From CAVRGQ01 sp963720785 (GTDB lineage: Bacteria > Actinomycetota > Acidimicrobiia > IMCC26256 > DASPTH01): a DNA stretch of 64,000 bases. The translations under genes were made by a program, and so were the position numbers. Below the pieces are notes generated by a model. That model was not told the DNA's origin, ran no database searches, and saw only the letters and a list, made by a program, of their open reading frames with translations. Positions 24,739-35,622 of the stretch are shown piece by piece. The stretch's first letter is position 1, and every line of letters begins with the position of its first letter. The DNA lies in the NCBI GenBank assembly GCA_963720785.1, contig CAVRGQ010000009.1, positions 434,001-498,000 of the forward strand. Reading direction: 5' to 3'.

Positions 24739-26125
24739 CGTCGGTGGTGGTGCCCTCTGCGGGCGTGGCCGAACCACGCGTGAGGAACGAGATGGCACCG
24801 AGCACCAGGCCGAGCAGGATCAGGATTGTGAGGGTGACGCCGATGCTCGGGTTCTTCCAGGCGATGAACAAGAGGACGGCGAGCACGATCGCGCCGACCT
24901 GCAGGCCCCGCTTGTTGGCAGCCACCCAGGTGGCAACCGGTCCCGGTGTGTACCCGTGCTCGTCGGCCACGCGGCGCAGACCACCCACCCCGCGGCTCGC
25001 CATGGCCCGGATCCGCTCGGCGCCGCCAGTGGGCCCGAACAGCCACGCCACGAAAGCGACGAGCAGGCCGATGATCCCCACGATGATCACGCCGATGCGC
25101 AGGTTGCGCAGGAGGATGTCCCACACCGCCTGCGCAGCCTTGCCGTTGCCACCGGGAGGCGTCGCCGCGTCGAGGTAGAAGTAGCGACCGACGGCGAGCA
25201 GCACCAGCGTGAAGGCGGCGCCGCCGAACAGCACGAGACCCGAGCGGATCGCGCCCCGGCGACGGGGCCGCACGAGGAGCGCCGCGGCCACGAAGCAACC
25301 GATCGCGAGGATCGGCAGCAGCCAGGCGATCGCGTTGAGGGCCTTCGAGGCGGTGCGGGCCTGGTCGATCCCGCCCGCGTCAATGAGCACGATCGTGCGT
25401 TTCACCGGCGGCACGGACACGTTCTTCAGGAAGCCGAGACCCTTCTTGGTGAGCTCGGTCTTGATCGTGTCGATCGTGGCCGACAGATCGAGCGTGATCT
25501 TGCCGTCCTTCAACTTGGCCGGACCGGCGTTGGTGCCGTTCTCGTCCTTGAGGACCGCCACGAGCTGCGCATGGGCGACGCGGTTCATGTTGTCCCACAG
25601 GGACTCGAACTGATTCGACGCCAGGAGCTTCTCGGTGATCTGCACCGCGTAGCCCTGGGCCTGGGCGGCAATGGTGTCGCCGAGGAACTGGGCCCGCTCG
25701 GGCAGGACGCCCTCGATCTTGCCGGGGACGTCCACCGACGAGAACAGCGCGTCGACCGCCTTGGTGGCGACCGCGGCCTGGATGTCGGCGTTGTCGGCGA
25801 GCGGCGCCACCGTGCTCACGTACCGGTCGGTGTTGAGCAGCTGGTTGCGCGACCAGATGGAGATGGCCGACAACGGCACGAGGACGAACCCGATGACGAG
25901 CAGCACCACCGCGAGCACGCGCTTCCACCGCGGCACGCCGTTCTTCAAGTGCTGCTTCGGCTTCGGAGCTTGCTCGACGGGCGGCTCCGCCGCCTGCTCG
26001 ACGGGCGGCTCCGCCGCCTTCTCGGCCGCCGCGGTCTTCGGTGCCGCCTCCGTCGGCGGCTCGACGGCCTGGGTCGGCTCCTCGGCGGGAGTGGACTCTT
26101 CGTTGGGCTGGGTGTCGTCGGCCAT
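24695..26125 (-). CDS. Integral membrane protein, unknown function
   Basis: 476 residues. An acidic, Pro/Ala/Glu-rich cytoplasmic N-terminus (1-60) contains a repeat encoded by a duplicated ~27-bp unit. Then come one helix (about 68-90), a large outside domain of ~190 residues (NTDRYVSTVAPLADNADIQA onward) and four or five helices to the end. Proteins of this shape are widespread and uncharacterised in actinobacteria. The start ATG overlaps the stop of the HdeD-like gene by one base (TGATG), indicating translational coupling. Confidence 0.7.
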   Translation of the reverse strand: MADDTQPNEESTPAEEPTQAVEPPTEAAPKTAAAEKAAEPPVEQAAEPPVEQAPKPKQHLKNGVPRWKRVLAVVLLVIGFVLVPLSAISIWSRNQLLNTDRYVSTVAPLADNADIQAAVATKAVDALFSSVDVPGKIEGVLPERAQFLGDTIAAQAQGYAVQITEKLLASNQFESLWDNMNRVAHAQLVAVLKDENGTNAGPAKLKDGKITLDLSATIDTIKTELTKKGLGFLKNVSVPPVKRTIVLIDAGGIDQARTASKALNAIAWLLPILAIGCFVAAALLVRPRRRGAIRSGLVLFGGAAFTLVLLAVGRYFYLDAATPPGGNGKAAQAVWDILLRNLRIGVIIVGIIGLLVAFVAWLFGPTGGAERIRAMASRGVGGLRRVADEHGYTPGPVATWVAANKRGLQVGAIVLAVLLFIAWKNPSIGVTLTILILLGLVLGAISFLTRGSATPAEGTTTDDDDGAGRDPEDATV

Positions 26126-26703
26126 CAGGCGAGCGCCTTCTCGAGGTCACGGAAACGGAATGCACTGACGAGGTCGACGACGCCCTTCACGATCGACCAG
26201 ATGCCGATGATCGTGACGAGCAGCAGGACCGAGCGGTCGGGATTGCCGATGGCCCAGGCGCCCAGGCCGATGCCGATGACGCCGCTCACGAGACCGAGCC
26301 ACCACCCGTGCACGTGCGTGTGGGTGAGCGCGATCACGGAGTCGAAGATCCCGCGGATCAGGAGGTACCAGGCGACGAACACCGACAGCACCACGAGGGT
26401 GGGCCCGGGCCACACGATCGTCGCGATGCCCGCGCCGATGGCGAGGATGCCGCAGATGATCGCGAACACCCGCCAGCCGCCCTGCAGCACCAGCGCCACT
26501 GCGAACTGGGCAAAGGCGCCGAGCCAGAAGGCGATCGAGATGAGGATCGCCACGGCGGTGATCGATCCCGGACGCAACGAGAGGATGAAGAACCCGAGCA
26601 GCAGCCACAGGATGCCGACGATCATGAACAGCCACCAGGTGCTGGCGTAGGCCTGCGCAACGGCGCGTTCCTCGTCGGGTGTCAGATCGATGCGCATGGA
26701 CAT
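26125..26703 (-). CDS. HdeD family membrane protein (DUF308)
   Basis: 192 residues with six predicted helices and the DUF308 repeat feel: WWLFMIVGILWLLLGFFIL, then RVFAIICGILAIGAGIATIV, and later IGIWSIVKGVVDLV. HdeD in enterobacteria is linked to acid resistance; in actinobacteria the role is unknown. ATG 26703 is preceded by GGAGGGAG. First gene of the operon with the two genes downstream (end and start overlap by one base). Confidence 0.82.
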   Translation of the reverse strand: MSMRIDLTPDEERAVAQAYASTWWLFMIVGILWLLLGFFILSLRPGSITAVAILISIAFWLGAFAQFAVALVLQGGWRVFAIICGILAIGAGIATIVWPGPTLVVLSVFVAWYLLIRGIFDSVIALTHTHVHGWWLGLVSGVIGIGLGAWAIGNPDRSVLLLVTIIGIWSIVKGVVDLVSAFRFRDLEKALA

Positions 26704-26777
26704 GGTCGCTCCCTCCGGCCGCCACCCCCACGTGGCCACACCACGTGCGCATTATGGTCGCCGACCCGCAGTTCCCG

Positions 26778-26820
26778 CCGGATGCAGCCCGGATGCAGCC
26801 CGGATGCAGCCCGGATGCGC
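26778..26820. repeat. 11-bp direct repeat, 3.9 copies, upstream of the DUF2889 gene
   Basis: CCGGATGCAGC at 26778, 26789 and 26800, then CCGGATGCGC at 26811. It lies in the ~150-bp divergent gap, ending 18 bases before the -10 hexamer, so it spans the -35 zone. Could be a regulator array or a simple tandem slip. Confidence 0.8.
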
Positions 26821-26838
26821 GGCGCCATCACCCGCACC

Positions 26839-26844
26839 TACGCT
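26839..26844 (+). promoter_or_regulatory. -10 element (TACGCT) of the DUF2889 gene
   Basis: TACGCT, spacer CGCTCC, then GTG 26851. This fixes the GTG as start. Confidence 0.55.
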
Positions 26845-26850
26845 CGCTCC

Positions 26851-27636
26851 GTGCCCGATCCCGACGACCGCGACCACTTCCCGTTCGGGAGCTACCGGCG
26901 CCGCATCCGCATGGTCGCGACCTCGCCGACGGTCGTGGAAGCGGGCATTGAGGACGACCTGCACTACTTCACCGTGCGGCTCGAGCACGACGGCCACCAG
27001 GTGCGAACGGTGCGCGCCACCGCGGTGCGCCAACCGTGGTCCACGTGCCACGAAGCCGCCGAGCCCCTCGCCGCGATCGAGGGCATCGACCTCGCCCCCA
27101 GCTGCCTCGCCGTCGGCGCCGGGGCCGAGGCCACCCACCAGTGCACCCACATGTTCGACCTCGCCGGGCTCGCCGCGGCGCACGCCTGGCGCGTGGCGGC
27201 CGGTGGAGCGGTGCGACGGCAGTACGACACGTCCCTGCCCTACGTGCCGCTCGAGGAGTCGGCCCAGCGACCGCGCGACATCACGCTGCTGCGCGACGGG
27301 GATCCGGTGCTCACCTACACCGTCGCGGGCCTGAAGGTCGTCGACCCCGAACCGTTCGCGACGGCCGACGCCCGCGGCGGGTTCTTCCGGTGGGCGGAGG
27401 CCGAACTCGCCCCCGACGACGCCGAGGCGGCGATCGTGCTCAAGCGGGCGTCACTCATCGGCTTGTCGCGCGGCCTCGACCTCGACCGCTACGCCACCAT
27501 CGCCGACATGCCCGGCGTCGCGCCGGTGTGCTGGACGCAGCAGCCCGAGCGCGCGCCCGTGGCGTTCCGGGTGAAGGGCATGATCCGCGACCACGACCCG
27601 GCACCCGACGCGATGCTCGCGAGCGGGCCGTTCTGA
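26851..27636 (+). CDS. DUF2889 domain protein
   Basis: 261 residues. The pattern FGSYRRRIRMVATSPTVVEA, then LHYFTVRLEHDGHQV, RQPWSTCHEAAEPL and HQCTHMFDLAGLAAAHA defines DUF2889 (PF11136). Conserved Cys and His residues (STC, QCTHMFDLA) suggest a metal or redox site, but none has been shown to my knowledge. In other bacteria the family often sits near aromatic or steroid catabolic genes. It ends 23 bp from the convergent LLM gene. Confidence 0.8.
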   Translation: MPDPDDRDHFPFGSYRRRIRMVATSPTVVEAGIEDDLHYFTVRLEHDGHQVRTVRATAVRQPWSTCHEAAEPLAAIEGIDLAPSCLAVGAGAEATHQCTHMFDLAGLAAAHAWRVAAGGAVRRQYDTSLPYVPLEESAQRPRDITLLRDGDPVLTYTVAGLKVVDPEPFATADARGGFFRWAEAELAPDDAEAAIVLKRASLIGLSRGLDLDRYATIADMPGVAPVCWTQQPERAPVAFRVKGMIRDHDPAPDAMLASGPF

Positions 27637-27658
27637 GACCGCCACGGGTCGGGCGGGC

Positions 27659-28531
27659 TCAGACCTTGCCGATGACCTGCTCGCCGAACGCGGCGAGGGT
27701 GTCGGGCTTGGCGAAGTCGGAGAACCACACGTAGAAGCGCTCCACGCCGCTCGCCGCGTGCGTGGCGAAGTGCTCGATGATCTCCTCGCCGTTGCCGATC
27801 ACGAGACCACTGCGCCAGCTGAAGCGCTGCTGCGCGGTCTCGGTGAGCTCGGCGCGCCGGTCCTCCGACGGGATGAACACGATCATCGTCTGTGTGGACA
27901 CGCGCGCGTCGCCCGCCTCGGGGCGCTTCTCGTCGACGCGGTGCAGCTCGTGGATGGGCACGTTCCACCAGTCGGCGTGCTCGCGCACCAGCGCCATCGT
28001 CTTCTTGCCGACGCCGCCGATCACGATCGGGATGCGCGTCAACGGCGTGGGCAGCTGCTGGCCCTCGGTGACGTCGAACCACGTGCCGTGGTAGTCGAAC
28101 TGCTCCCCCGACCAGCAGGCCTTGACCACGTCGAGCGTCTCGCGCATGCGGTCGACGCGCTCGGCCGGTGCCGTCGGCGCGATGCCGAACGTGTGGAATT
28201 CGTCGACCACCGATCCCCAGCCCAGCGCGAGCTCGAAGCGGCCGCCCGACATGTGGTCGAGCGTGACCGCCTGGCGCGCCAGCACCACCGGGTGACGGAA
28301 CGCGTCGCACAGCACCAGGTGGCTCTGCGTCATCCGTTCGGTGGTCGCGGCCAACCACGTGGCCGTGGTCATCGCCTCGTACATCGGCTGGTCGAAGGCG
28401 AGCGGCGGCGCGAGGTGGTCCATGCCCGCCATCACGGTGAAGCCCGCAGCCTCCGCCGCCTGGGCGCGGGCGACGAGCCCCGCCGGGTCCATCCGCATCT
28501 GCGGGAGGAAGAGTCCGAACTCGACGGTCAT
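27659..28531 (-). CDS. LLM class F420-dependent oxidoreductase
   Basis: 290 residues, luciferase-like barrel: MTVEFGLFLPQMRMDPAGL, RHPVVLARQAVTLDHMSGGR and FELALGWGSVVDEFHTFGI, plus IPIVIGGVGKKTMALVREHA. The GLFLPQ start and the VTLDHMSGGR block are typical of actinobacterial F420-dependent oxidoreductases. Its ATG overlaps the stop of the upstream acyl-CoA ligase (ATGA), so the two are co-translated and probably act on the same acyl compound. Confidence 0.84.
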   Translation of the reverse strand: MTVEFGLFLPQMRMDPAGLVARAQAAEAAGFTVMAGMDHLAPPLAFDQPMYEAMTTATWLAATTERMTQSHLVLCDAFRHPVVLARQAVTLDHMSGGRFELALGWGSVVDEFHTFGIAPTAPAERVDRMRETLDVVKACWSGEQFDYHGTWFDVTEGQQLPTPLTRIPIVIGGVGKKTMALVREHADWWNVPIHELHRVDEKRPEAGDARVSTQTMIVFIPSEDRRAELTETAQQRFSWRSGLVIGNGEEIIEHFATHAASGVERFYVWFSDFAKPDTLAAFGEQVIGKV

Positions 28532-30159
28532 TCGCACAGCTCCAGTGCTCGTTCCTTGGCCCAGCGGTAGTCGGGCTTGCCGGCGGGGGTGCGCTGCAGC
28601 GCGTCGAGCACGAAGATCTGCTTGGGCACCTTGTAGCCGGCGATGACAGTACGGCAGTGCGCCGCGATGTGGCCAAGGTCGTGGTCGACGTCGCCCTCGC
28701 GGAATGCGACCAGCGCGACGACGCGCTCGCCGAACCGATCGTCGGGGACGCCCACGACGACCGCGTCGTACACGCCGGCGTGCGACTTCAGCGCCCCCTC
28801 GACCTCCTCGGGGAACACCTTCTCGCCACCGGTGTTCACGACCTGGCTGCCGCGCCCGAAGATGGTGATGGTGCCGTCGGCCTCGATGGTGGCGTGATCG
28901 CCGGGGATCACCCAGCGCCGCCCCTCCGTGTCGGTCACGAACGTGGCGGCGGTCTTGGTCTCGTCCTTGTGGTAGCCGAGCGGGATGTGCCCGGTGCGGG
29001 CGAGCATCCCGTGCACCCCCGAGCCCGGCACGACCTCGCGGAGTTCGTCGTCGAGCACGGTGGTGCCCGGCCCGCGCTGGAACTGGCCCTTGCCGCCGGT
29101 GCCGGAGCCGTTCCAGCCCGTCTCCGACGCGCCGAAGCCGTCCATCACCGCGACGTGCGTGAGGTGCTGGGTGATCTGGTCCTTCACCGCCTGGGAGAGC
29201 ATGGCGCCACCGTTGCCGATCGCGAGCAGCCCCGAGAGGTCGTGGGCGTCGGGGTTCGCCGCGTAGCCCTCGATCAGCGGGCGACCCATCGCGTCACCCA
29301 CGATCGCCAGCGACACGACACCCTCACGTTCCACGACGTCCCAGATCGCGTCGGCGTCGAACTGGTGACCGGTCCACAGCACGAAGCGACCACCGACCGA
29401 CAGCGCGTTCCACAACACCCACTGCGCGGCGCCGTGCATCAACGGCGCGACGCCCATCATCGTGAGCGGGTTGCGCTCGGCCGCGTCGGCGAGGTCGTCG
29501 GGACCGGCCGGCGTCACGTTCCCCCGAGCGCCGAGCATGGCCGCGAGGAAGATGTCCTCGGCGCGCCACTTCACGCCCTTGGGCATGCCGGTGGTGCCAC
29601 CGGTGTAGAGCACGTAGAGGTCGTCGTTGCTGCGCGGTGCGAAGTCGCGCACGCCACTCGACGCCGACAGCGCCTCCTCGTAGGGCACCGCAGCGAGCGC
29701 GATCAGCGCGGCGACCTGTGCCGGCGTCGCCTCGGAGTCGTCGTCGAGCGCGACGAACACTTCGAGGCGCGGGAGCTTCGGGGCCACGTGCGCGACGTGC
29801 TCGGCGAACCCACGCTCGAAGATGACGCCGCGGAGATCCGCATTGTCGAACAGGTACTCGAGCTCGGCGTCGACGTAGCGGTAGTTCACGTTGATCGGCA
29901 CCGCGCGCACCTTGTAACAGGCGATCCACGCCTCGACCCACTCGGCCCGGTTCCACGCGTAGATGCCGATCCAGTCGCCCGGTTGGATGCCGGCCTCGCG
30001 GAGATGGTGCGCGAAGCGCGTCGCCCGCTCGTCGAGCTCGGCGTAGGTGCGGCGCTCGCACTCGTCGCCCGGACCGGCGGCGACCAGCGCCTCGCGCTCG
30101 GGGACGGCGTCGGCGAGGATCTCGAACAGGTCGGCGAAGTTGTAGGTGCGGCCACTCAT
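28528..30159 (-). CDS. Acyl-CoA synthetase (AMP-forming)
   Basis: 543 residues. Motifs: YVLYTGGTTGMPKGVKWR, GFGASETGWNG, GDHATIEADGTITIFGRGS and the C-terminal PAGKPDYRWAKERA with the adenylation Lys. The GGTTGMPKGV variant and the length match the FadD3/FadD17-like subgroup that activates large or cyclic acids; this placement is inference. A TACCCT hexamer is seven bases before ATG 30159. Forms a tight operon with the LLM oxidoreductase. Confidence 0.88.
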   Translation of the reverse strand: MSGRTYNFADLFEILADAVPEREALVAAGPGDECERRTYAELDERATRFAHHLREAGIQPGDWIGIYAWNRAEWVEAWIACYKVRAVPINVNYRYVDAELEYLFDNADLRGVIFERGFAEHVAHVAPKLPRLEVFVALDDDSEATPAQVAALIALAAVPYEEALSASSGVRDFAPRSNDDLYVLYTGGTTGMPKGVKWRAEDIFLAAMLGARGNVTPAGPDDLADAAERNPLTMMGVAPLMHGAAQWVLWNALSVGGRFVLWTGHQFDADAIWDVVEREGVVSLAIVGDAMGRPLIEGYAANPDAHDLSGLLAIGNGGAMLSQAVKDQITQHLTHVAVMDGFGASETGWNGSGTGGKGQFQRGPGTTVLDDELREVVPGSGVHGMLARTGHIPLGYHKDETKTAATFVTDTEGRRWVIPGDHATIEADGTITIFGRGSQVVNTGGEKVFPEEVEGALKSHAGVYDAVVVGVPDDRFGERVVALVAFREGDVDHDLGHIAAHCRTVIAGYKVPKQIFVLDALQRTPAGKPDYRWAKERALELCE

Positions 30160-30217
30160 GGCCGGGAGGGTAACGCCCCGCTTCGCGCGGGCCCCGAGCG
30201 GAACCCGACGGGCGCGC

Positions 30218-31825
<1,608 letters not shown>

Positions 31826-31925
31826 GAGAGAGATCTCCGGACTCGGGGGGAACCCCCATTGTCGCGCACGGGGACCCCCGAGCCGTTCCTGAGGTTCCCG
31901 GGCACCGATCCGCCGCCCGGGGCCC

Positions 31926-31931
31926 TACGCT
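31926..31931 (+). promoter_or_regulatory. -10 element (TACGCT) of the hemolysin III gene
   Basis: TACGCT, spacer CGGGCC, then ATG 31938. Confidence 0.55.
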
Positions 31932-31937
31932 CGGGCC

Positions 31938-32637
31938 ATGGCGACCGACACGCTCCCCCGCCCCGCCGAGGGGCCGGGCGCCGGGTCCGCACCGGCCACG
32001 GTCACCGATCCGCCGAAGCCCCTCCTGCGCGGGCGCATCCACCAGGTGGCCTTCTACCTGTCGATCCCGGCGGGGATCACGCTCGTCGCCATCAGCGGCG
32101 GTGTGTCGGCGAAGATCGCCACCGCACTGTTCGCGCTGTCGCTCGCCGGCCTGTTCGGCACGAGTTCCACGTACCACATCGGGAACTGGACGCCGCGGGT
32201 CAAGGCCCGCTGGCGGCGCATGGACCACGCGATGATCTTCGTGCTCATCGCCGGCTCCTACACGCCGGTCGCGCTGCTCGCGCTGCAGCCCGCCTGGGGC
32301 ATCGCGTTGCTCGAGCGCGGCGTGGACGATCGCAGTGCTGGGCGTCACCCTCGCCCTGGTGAAGTTCGGTGCGCTCAACCGCATCGGCAGTTACATGTAC
32401 ATCGGCCTCGGCTGGATGGTCGTGCTGGTGATGCCGGTGGTCGTGCAGTCGCTGACCGGCACCGAGTTGATCCTGCTCGTCGCCGGCGGCGTGCTCTACA
32501 CCGTGGGCGCGATCGGCCTGCGGTTGCACTGGCCCGACCCGCGCCCGTCGGTGTTCGGCTACCACGAGGCGTGGCACGTGATGACCGTCGCCGCCGCGGC
32601 GTGCCACTTCACCCTCGTGGTGATGCTCGTCCGCTAG
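31938..32637 (+). CDS. Hemolysin III family (YqfA/PAQR-like) membrane protein, +1 frameshift
   Basis: A cytoplasmic N-terminus precedes helices with the family signatures GTSSTYHIGNW and RRMDHAMIFVLIAGSYTPVA in the first frame. Near 32310-32322 reading shifts by +1 and resumes as AAWTIAVLGVTLALVKFGAL, ending GYHEAWHVMTVAAAACHF, the conserved last helix. Combined length about 232 residues, as expected for the family of seven-helix proteins related to PAQR receptors. Only one base separates this from an intact gene. A self-complementary CGGGGCGCGCCCCG lies after the stop (32651-32664). Confidence 0.85.
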
Positions 32638-32729
32638 CTCCGGCTCGGCACGGGGCGCGCCCCGGGACACGCGTCCGGGGAACGGGTTACTGTCGCCGGG
32701 CCCCGATCGCCCGACCGCGGAGGTGCCCC

Positions 32730-33842
32730 GTGAAGTTCGCGCTCTTCTACGAGATCCCCGTTCCGCGTCCGTGGACACCGGGCAAGGAGCACGCGGCCTA
32801 CAAGAACACGCTCGAGCAGGCGATCCTCGGCGACAAGATGGGCTTCCACACGTTCTGGACGGTGGAGCACCACTTCCTCGACGAGTACTCCCACTGCTCC
32901 AACCCCGAGGTGCTCTACGGCGCGGTCGCCGCACGTACCGAGAACATCCGCATCGGGTACGGCGTGCGCCTCCTGCCCAAGCCGTACAACCATCCGATCC
33001 GCACCGCGGAGTCGGTTGCGGTGCTCGACCTCATCTCCGACGGGCGCGTCGACTTCGGCACCGGGCGGTCGTCCACGCGCGCGGAGCTCGAGGGCTTCGA
33101 CGTCGATCCCGACGAGACGCGCGAGCAGTGGCGCGAGGCGCTCGGCCACATCGTGAGCGCGTGGACCGAGGACGAGTACCAGGCCGACGGCAAGTACTGG
33201 AAGATGGGCGCGCCGCGCCGCATCCACCCGAAGCCGCTGCAGTCGCCGCACCCGCCGATCTTCGGCGCGACCAGCTCACCGCAGGGACACCGTGAGATGG
33301 GCGAGCGCGGCATCGGCCTGTGCTCGTTCACCGTGGGGCTGCCGCCCGAGGAGCTCGCGCACAACATCGAGTCGTACCGCGACGGCCTGAAGGCGTGCAC
33401 GCAGCCGGCCGGCAAATTCGTCAACGACACCGCAGCCACGTTCACGATGGTGCACTGCGCGCCCACCACGGACGAGGCCACCGAGGTCGCCCGCGAGTCG
33501 TTCGAGTGGTACCCGAAGTTCGGTGGCAGCCTCATCGCGTCGGTCGCCGAGTGGCAGGAGGAGAAGGGCCGCACCGAGCTCGACACGTACCAGTACACAC
33601 GCGACACGCTGCAGCACAAGCGGGAGGGGCACCTCGGCCAGCTCAACATCGACTACCTGCGCGACTCCGGGTCCGCGGTGATGGGCGACCCCGACGCGTG
33701 CATCGCCGCGGCGAAACGCTACGAGGCGGTGGGCTGCGATCTGCTGCTGTGTCTCGTGAACCCCTACAACATCCCGCACGAGAAGGTCATGCAGTCGATC
33801 GAGCTCATGGGCAAGTACGTGCTGCCCGAGTTCGCGGAGTAG
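32730..33842 (+). CDS. LLM class flavin-dependent oxidoreductase
   Basis: 370 residues, luciferase-like, longer than the two other LLM proteins here. Blocks: MGFHTFWTVEHHFLDEYSHC, IRIGYGVRLLPKPYNHPIR, LISDGRVDFGTGRSS and SPHPPIFGATSSPQGHREMG. The EHHF plus LPKPYNHPIR pattern is that of FMN- or FMNH2-type monooxygenase-like members rather than the F420 group; cofactor uncertain. GTG 32730 follows GGAGG. A TACTGT hexamer (32688-32693) gives a leader of about 35 bases. First of three plus-strand genes in a row. Confidence 0.84.
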   Translation: MKFALFYEIPVPRPWTPGKEHAAYKNTLEQAILGDKMGFHTFWTVEHHFLDEYSHCSNPEVLYGAVAARTENIRIGYGVRLLPKPYNHPIRTAESVAVLDLISDGRVDFGTGRSSTRAELEGFDVDPDETREQWREALGHIVSAWTEDEYQADGKYWKMGAPRRIHPKPLQSPHPPIFGATSSPQGHREMGERGIGLCSFTVGLPPEELAHNIESYRDGLKACTQPAGKFVNDTAATFTMVHCAPTTDEATEVARESFEWYPKFGGSLIASVAEWQEEKGRTELDTYQYTRDTLQHKREGHLGQLNIDYLRDSGSAVMGDPDACIAAAKRYEAVGCDLLLCLVNPYNIPHEKVMQSIELMGKYVLPEFAE

Positions 33843-33857
33843 GAGAAGGTGCACGAG

Positions 33858-34618
33858 ATGGGACGACTCGACGGCAAGGTCGCGCTGGTCACGGGCGCGG
33901 CATCGGGGCTCGGGCTGGCAACGGTCGAACGCTTCGCCGCAGAGGGCGCGAAGGTCATGGGCGTCGACGTCCAGGCGGGCGCCACCGCGGCCGGCGACGT
34001 GCTCGCGCTCGACGTCCGCGACGAGGCCGCGGTGGCGGCTGCGGTCGACGAGGTCGTCGCCCGCCACGGGCGCCTCGACGTCGTGTGCAACTTCGCCGGC
34101 GTCGCCGGTGGCGGGCCGGTGCACATGGTCGACGCCGACGACTGGGACCGCGTCCTCGCCGTCAACCTCAAGGGCACGTTCCTCGTGTGCAAGCACGCGC
34201 TGCGCCCGATGCTCGAGCAGCGCTCGGGCAGCATCGTCAACGTCGCGAGTGTCGAGGGACTGCAGGGCACCGAGGGCGGCAGCTCCTACAACGCGTCGAA
34301 GGCCGGCGTCGTCATGCTCACCAAGAACATGGCGATCGACTACGGGCGCGCCGGCATCCGCGTGAACGCGATCTGCCCCGGGTTCATCGACACGCCGCTG
34401 TTCCGCTCCGTGATGGGCAGCGACCACATGGCCAAGTTCCGCGACGAGTACCGCGACGACCACATGCTCGGGCGCTTCGGCAACCCGACGAGATCGCGGC
34501 GGCTGCGCTGTTCCTCGCGTCCGACGACGCGTCGTTCGTCACCGGCGTCGCCCTCCCGGTCGACGGCGGCTACCTCGCCGGCACCCGCACCGGCCTCAGC
34601 GACCTGATGGGGATCTGA
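33858..34618 (+). CDS. SDR family oxidoreductase, -1 frameshift near its end
   Basis: Rossmann start KVALVTGAASGLGLATVERF, NFAGVAGG in place of NNAG, Ser in IVNVASVEG and catalytic SSYNASKAG. After GRFGNP the frame breaks; adding one G (CCG-GAC) near 34486 gives NPDEIAAAALFLASDDASFV and the C-terminus of a complete 254-residue enzyme. MGVDVQ after strand two (Asp) favours NAD(H). ATG 33858 (GAAGG upstream) is preferred to GTG 33849. Likely co-transcribed with the LLM oxidoreductase and the VOC protein. Confidence 0.85.
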
Positions 34619-34620
34619 TC

Positions 34621-35076
34621 ATGGGCACCATGCGCTTCAACCACATGGAGTTGACCTTCCCGCTCGGCACCCTCACGCCGGAGTTCCGCGAGCAGGTCGA
34701 CAGCTTCTACTGCGGTGTGCTCGGGTGGAACGCGCTCGACACGATGGTGATCAACCAGTCGTGTCACCTGCTGCAGCCCGACGACGGCCAGTTCATCCTC
34801 CTCGCCGAGGGCAAGAAGCCGCTGGAGTCGCCGGGCTACGACCACCTCGGGTTGCTCATGGACACGCGCGCCGAGGTCGACGACGTGCTCGCGCGCTGCC
34901 AGGAGTTCCAGCAGCACGACGACCGCCTGCAGCTCAAGGTGTACGAGGACCTCGCCGGACCCACGATCGTGGTGCACGCGTTCTACGTGAAGTACCTGCT
35001 GCCCATCTGGTTCGACGTGCAGTGCATGGAGTACCCGCAGGGTCCGCGTCCCGGTCCACGCTGGCAGTACGCCTGA
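34621..35076 (+). CDS. VOC (glyoxalase/dioxygenase fold) family protein
   Basis: 151 residues. The vicinal-oxygen-chelate pattern is seen in FNHMELTF (first metal His), FYCGVLGWNALD, GYDHLGLLMD and a final VKYLLPIWFDVQCMEY. The fold is clear, but the set of metal ligands is not complete enough to tell dioxygenase from lyase. It starts two bases after the SDR stop codon, so it belongs to that operon. Its stop codon abuts the convergent gene's stop (TGA/TCA). Confidence 0.75.
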   Translation: MGTMRFNHMELTFPLGTLTPEFREQVDSFYCGVLGWNALDTMVINQSCHLLQPDDGQFILLAEGKKPLESPGYDHLGLLMDTRAEVDDVLARCQEFQQHDDRLQLKVYEDLAGPTIVVHAFYVKYLLPIWFDVQCMEYPQGPRPGPRWQYA

Positions 35077-35556
35077 TCAGGCGCGCTCCGCGGCGCGCTT
35101 GATCGCGGCGAGCGTCTCGGCGATGCCGCGCTTGGCGGTCTCGGCGCGGGCGTCGAGGGTGGGCTGCACCTGATCCTCGCCGTACTGCTGCGCGTAGAAG
35201 GCGAGCAGGTCGGGCTGCGGCTCCCACGTCTCGGTCAGCGTGGTGCCGTCGACGCCCGCCTCGGTTGCCGGAGCGAAGGTGTAGGTCCAGCGCACGAAGG
35301 TGCCGGCCACCCCGAAGGCGAACTCACGCCCCGGGTCGGCGGCGAGCACCTCGCAGTGCGTGTCCCATTCGCGACCGTCGTCCACGTTGTGCCCGGTGAA
35401 CCAGGCCCCCACCTGGGGCCCCTGGCCGTCGTCCCACCGGCACGAGCGACAGACGGGGCTCCACTCCCCCATTCGGGTGACGTCGGAGACCATGGCGTAC
35501 AGATCCGCCGTTGAAGCTGCGATGAAGATCGACTGCGACCATTTCGGCATGTCCAC
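35077..35556 (-). CDS. SRPBCC family (polyketide cyclase/START-like) protein
   Basis: 159 residues from GTG 35556 (V-D-M-P-K-W). The START/Bet v 1-like pattern is seen in SIFIAASTADLYAMVSDVTR, MGEWSP and VCRSCRWDDGQGPQVGAWF, ending in the long helix RAETAKRGIAETLAAIK. These proteins bind hydrophobic ligands in a deep pocket; no catalytic residues are evident. The GTG is favoured because TACTCT lies six bases upstream; ATG 35550 is the alternative. Confidence 0.8.
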   Translation of the reverse strand: MDMPKWSQSIFIAASTADLYAMVSDVTRMGEWSPVCRSCRWDDGQGPQVGAWFTGHNVDDGREWDTHCEVLAADPGREFAFGVAGTFVRWTYTFAPATEAGVDGTTLTETWEPQPDLLAFYAQQYGEDQVQPTLDARAETAKRGIAETLAAIKRAAERA

Positions 35557-35562
35557 GGGGCG

Positions 35563-35568
35563 AGAGTA
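35563..35568 (-). promoter_or_regulatory. -10 element (TACTCT) of the SRPBCC gene
   Basis: Minus-strand TACTCT, spacer CGCCCC, then GTG 35556. Confidence 0.5.
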
Positions 35569-35622
35569 CGGGCGCAGGCACGCGGGCTCAACTCCCGGCT
35601 GTCGACTGCCGATCACTGCCAC

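Noticed and set aside
24569..26650. 693-codon plus-strand frame
   Set aside because: Arg/His/Glu-rich composition and antisense position to three coupled minus-strand membrane and oxidoreductase genes mark it as a shadow.
26778..26820. CRISPR-like array
   Set aside because: 11-bp units follow each other without spacers; no cas genes in the window.
32651..32664. CGGGGCGCGCCCCG as terminator
   Set aside because: A perfect palindrome without a free loop; in such GC-rich DNA it is not strong evidence by itself.
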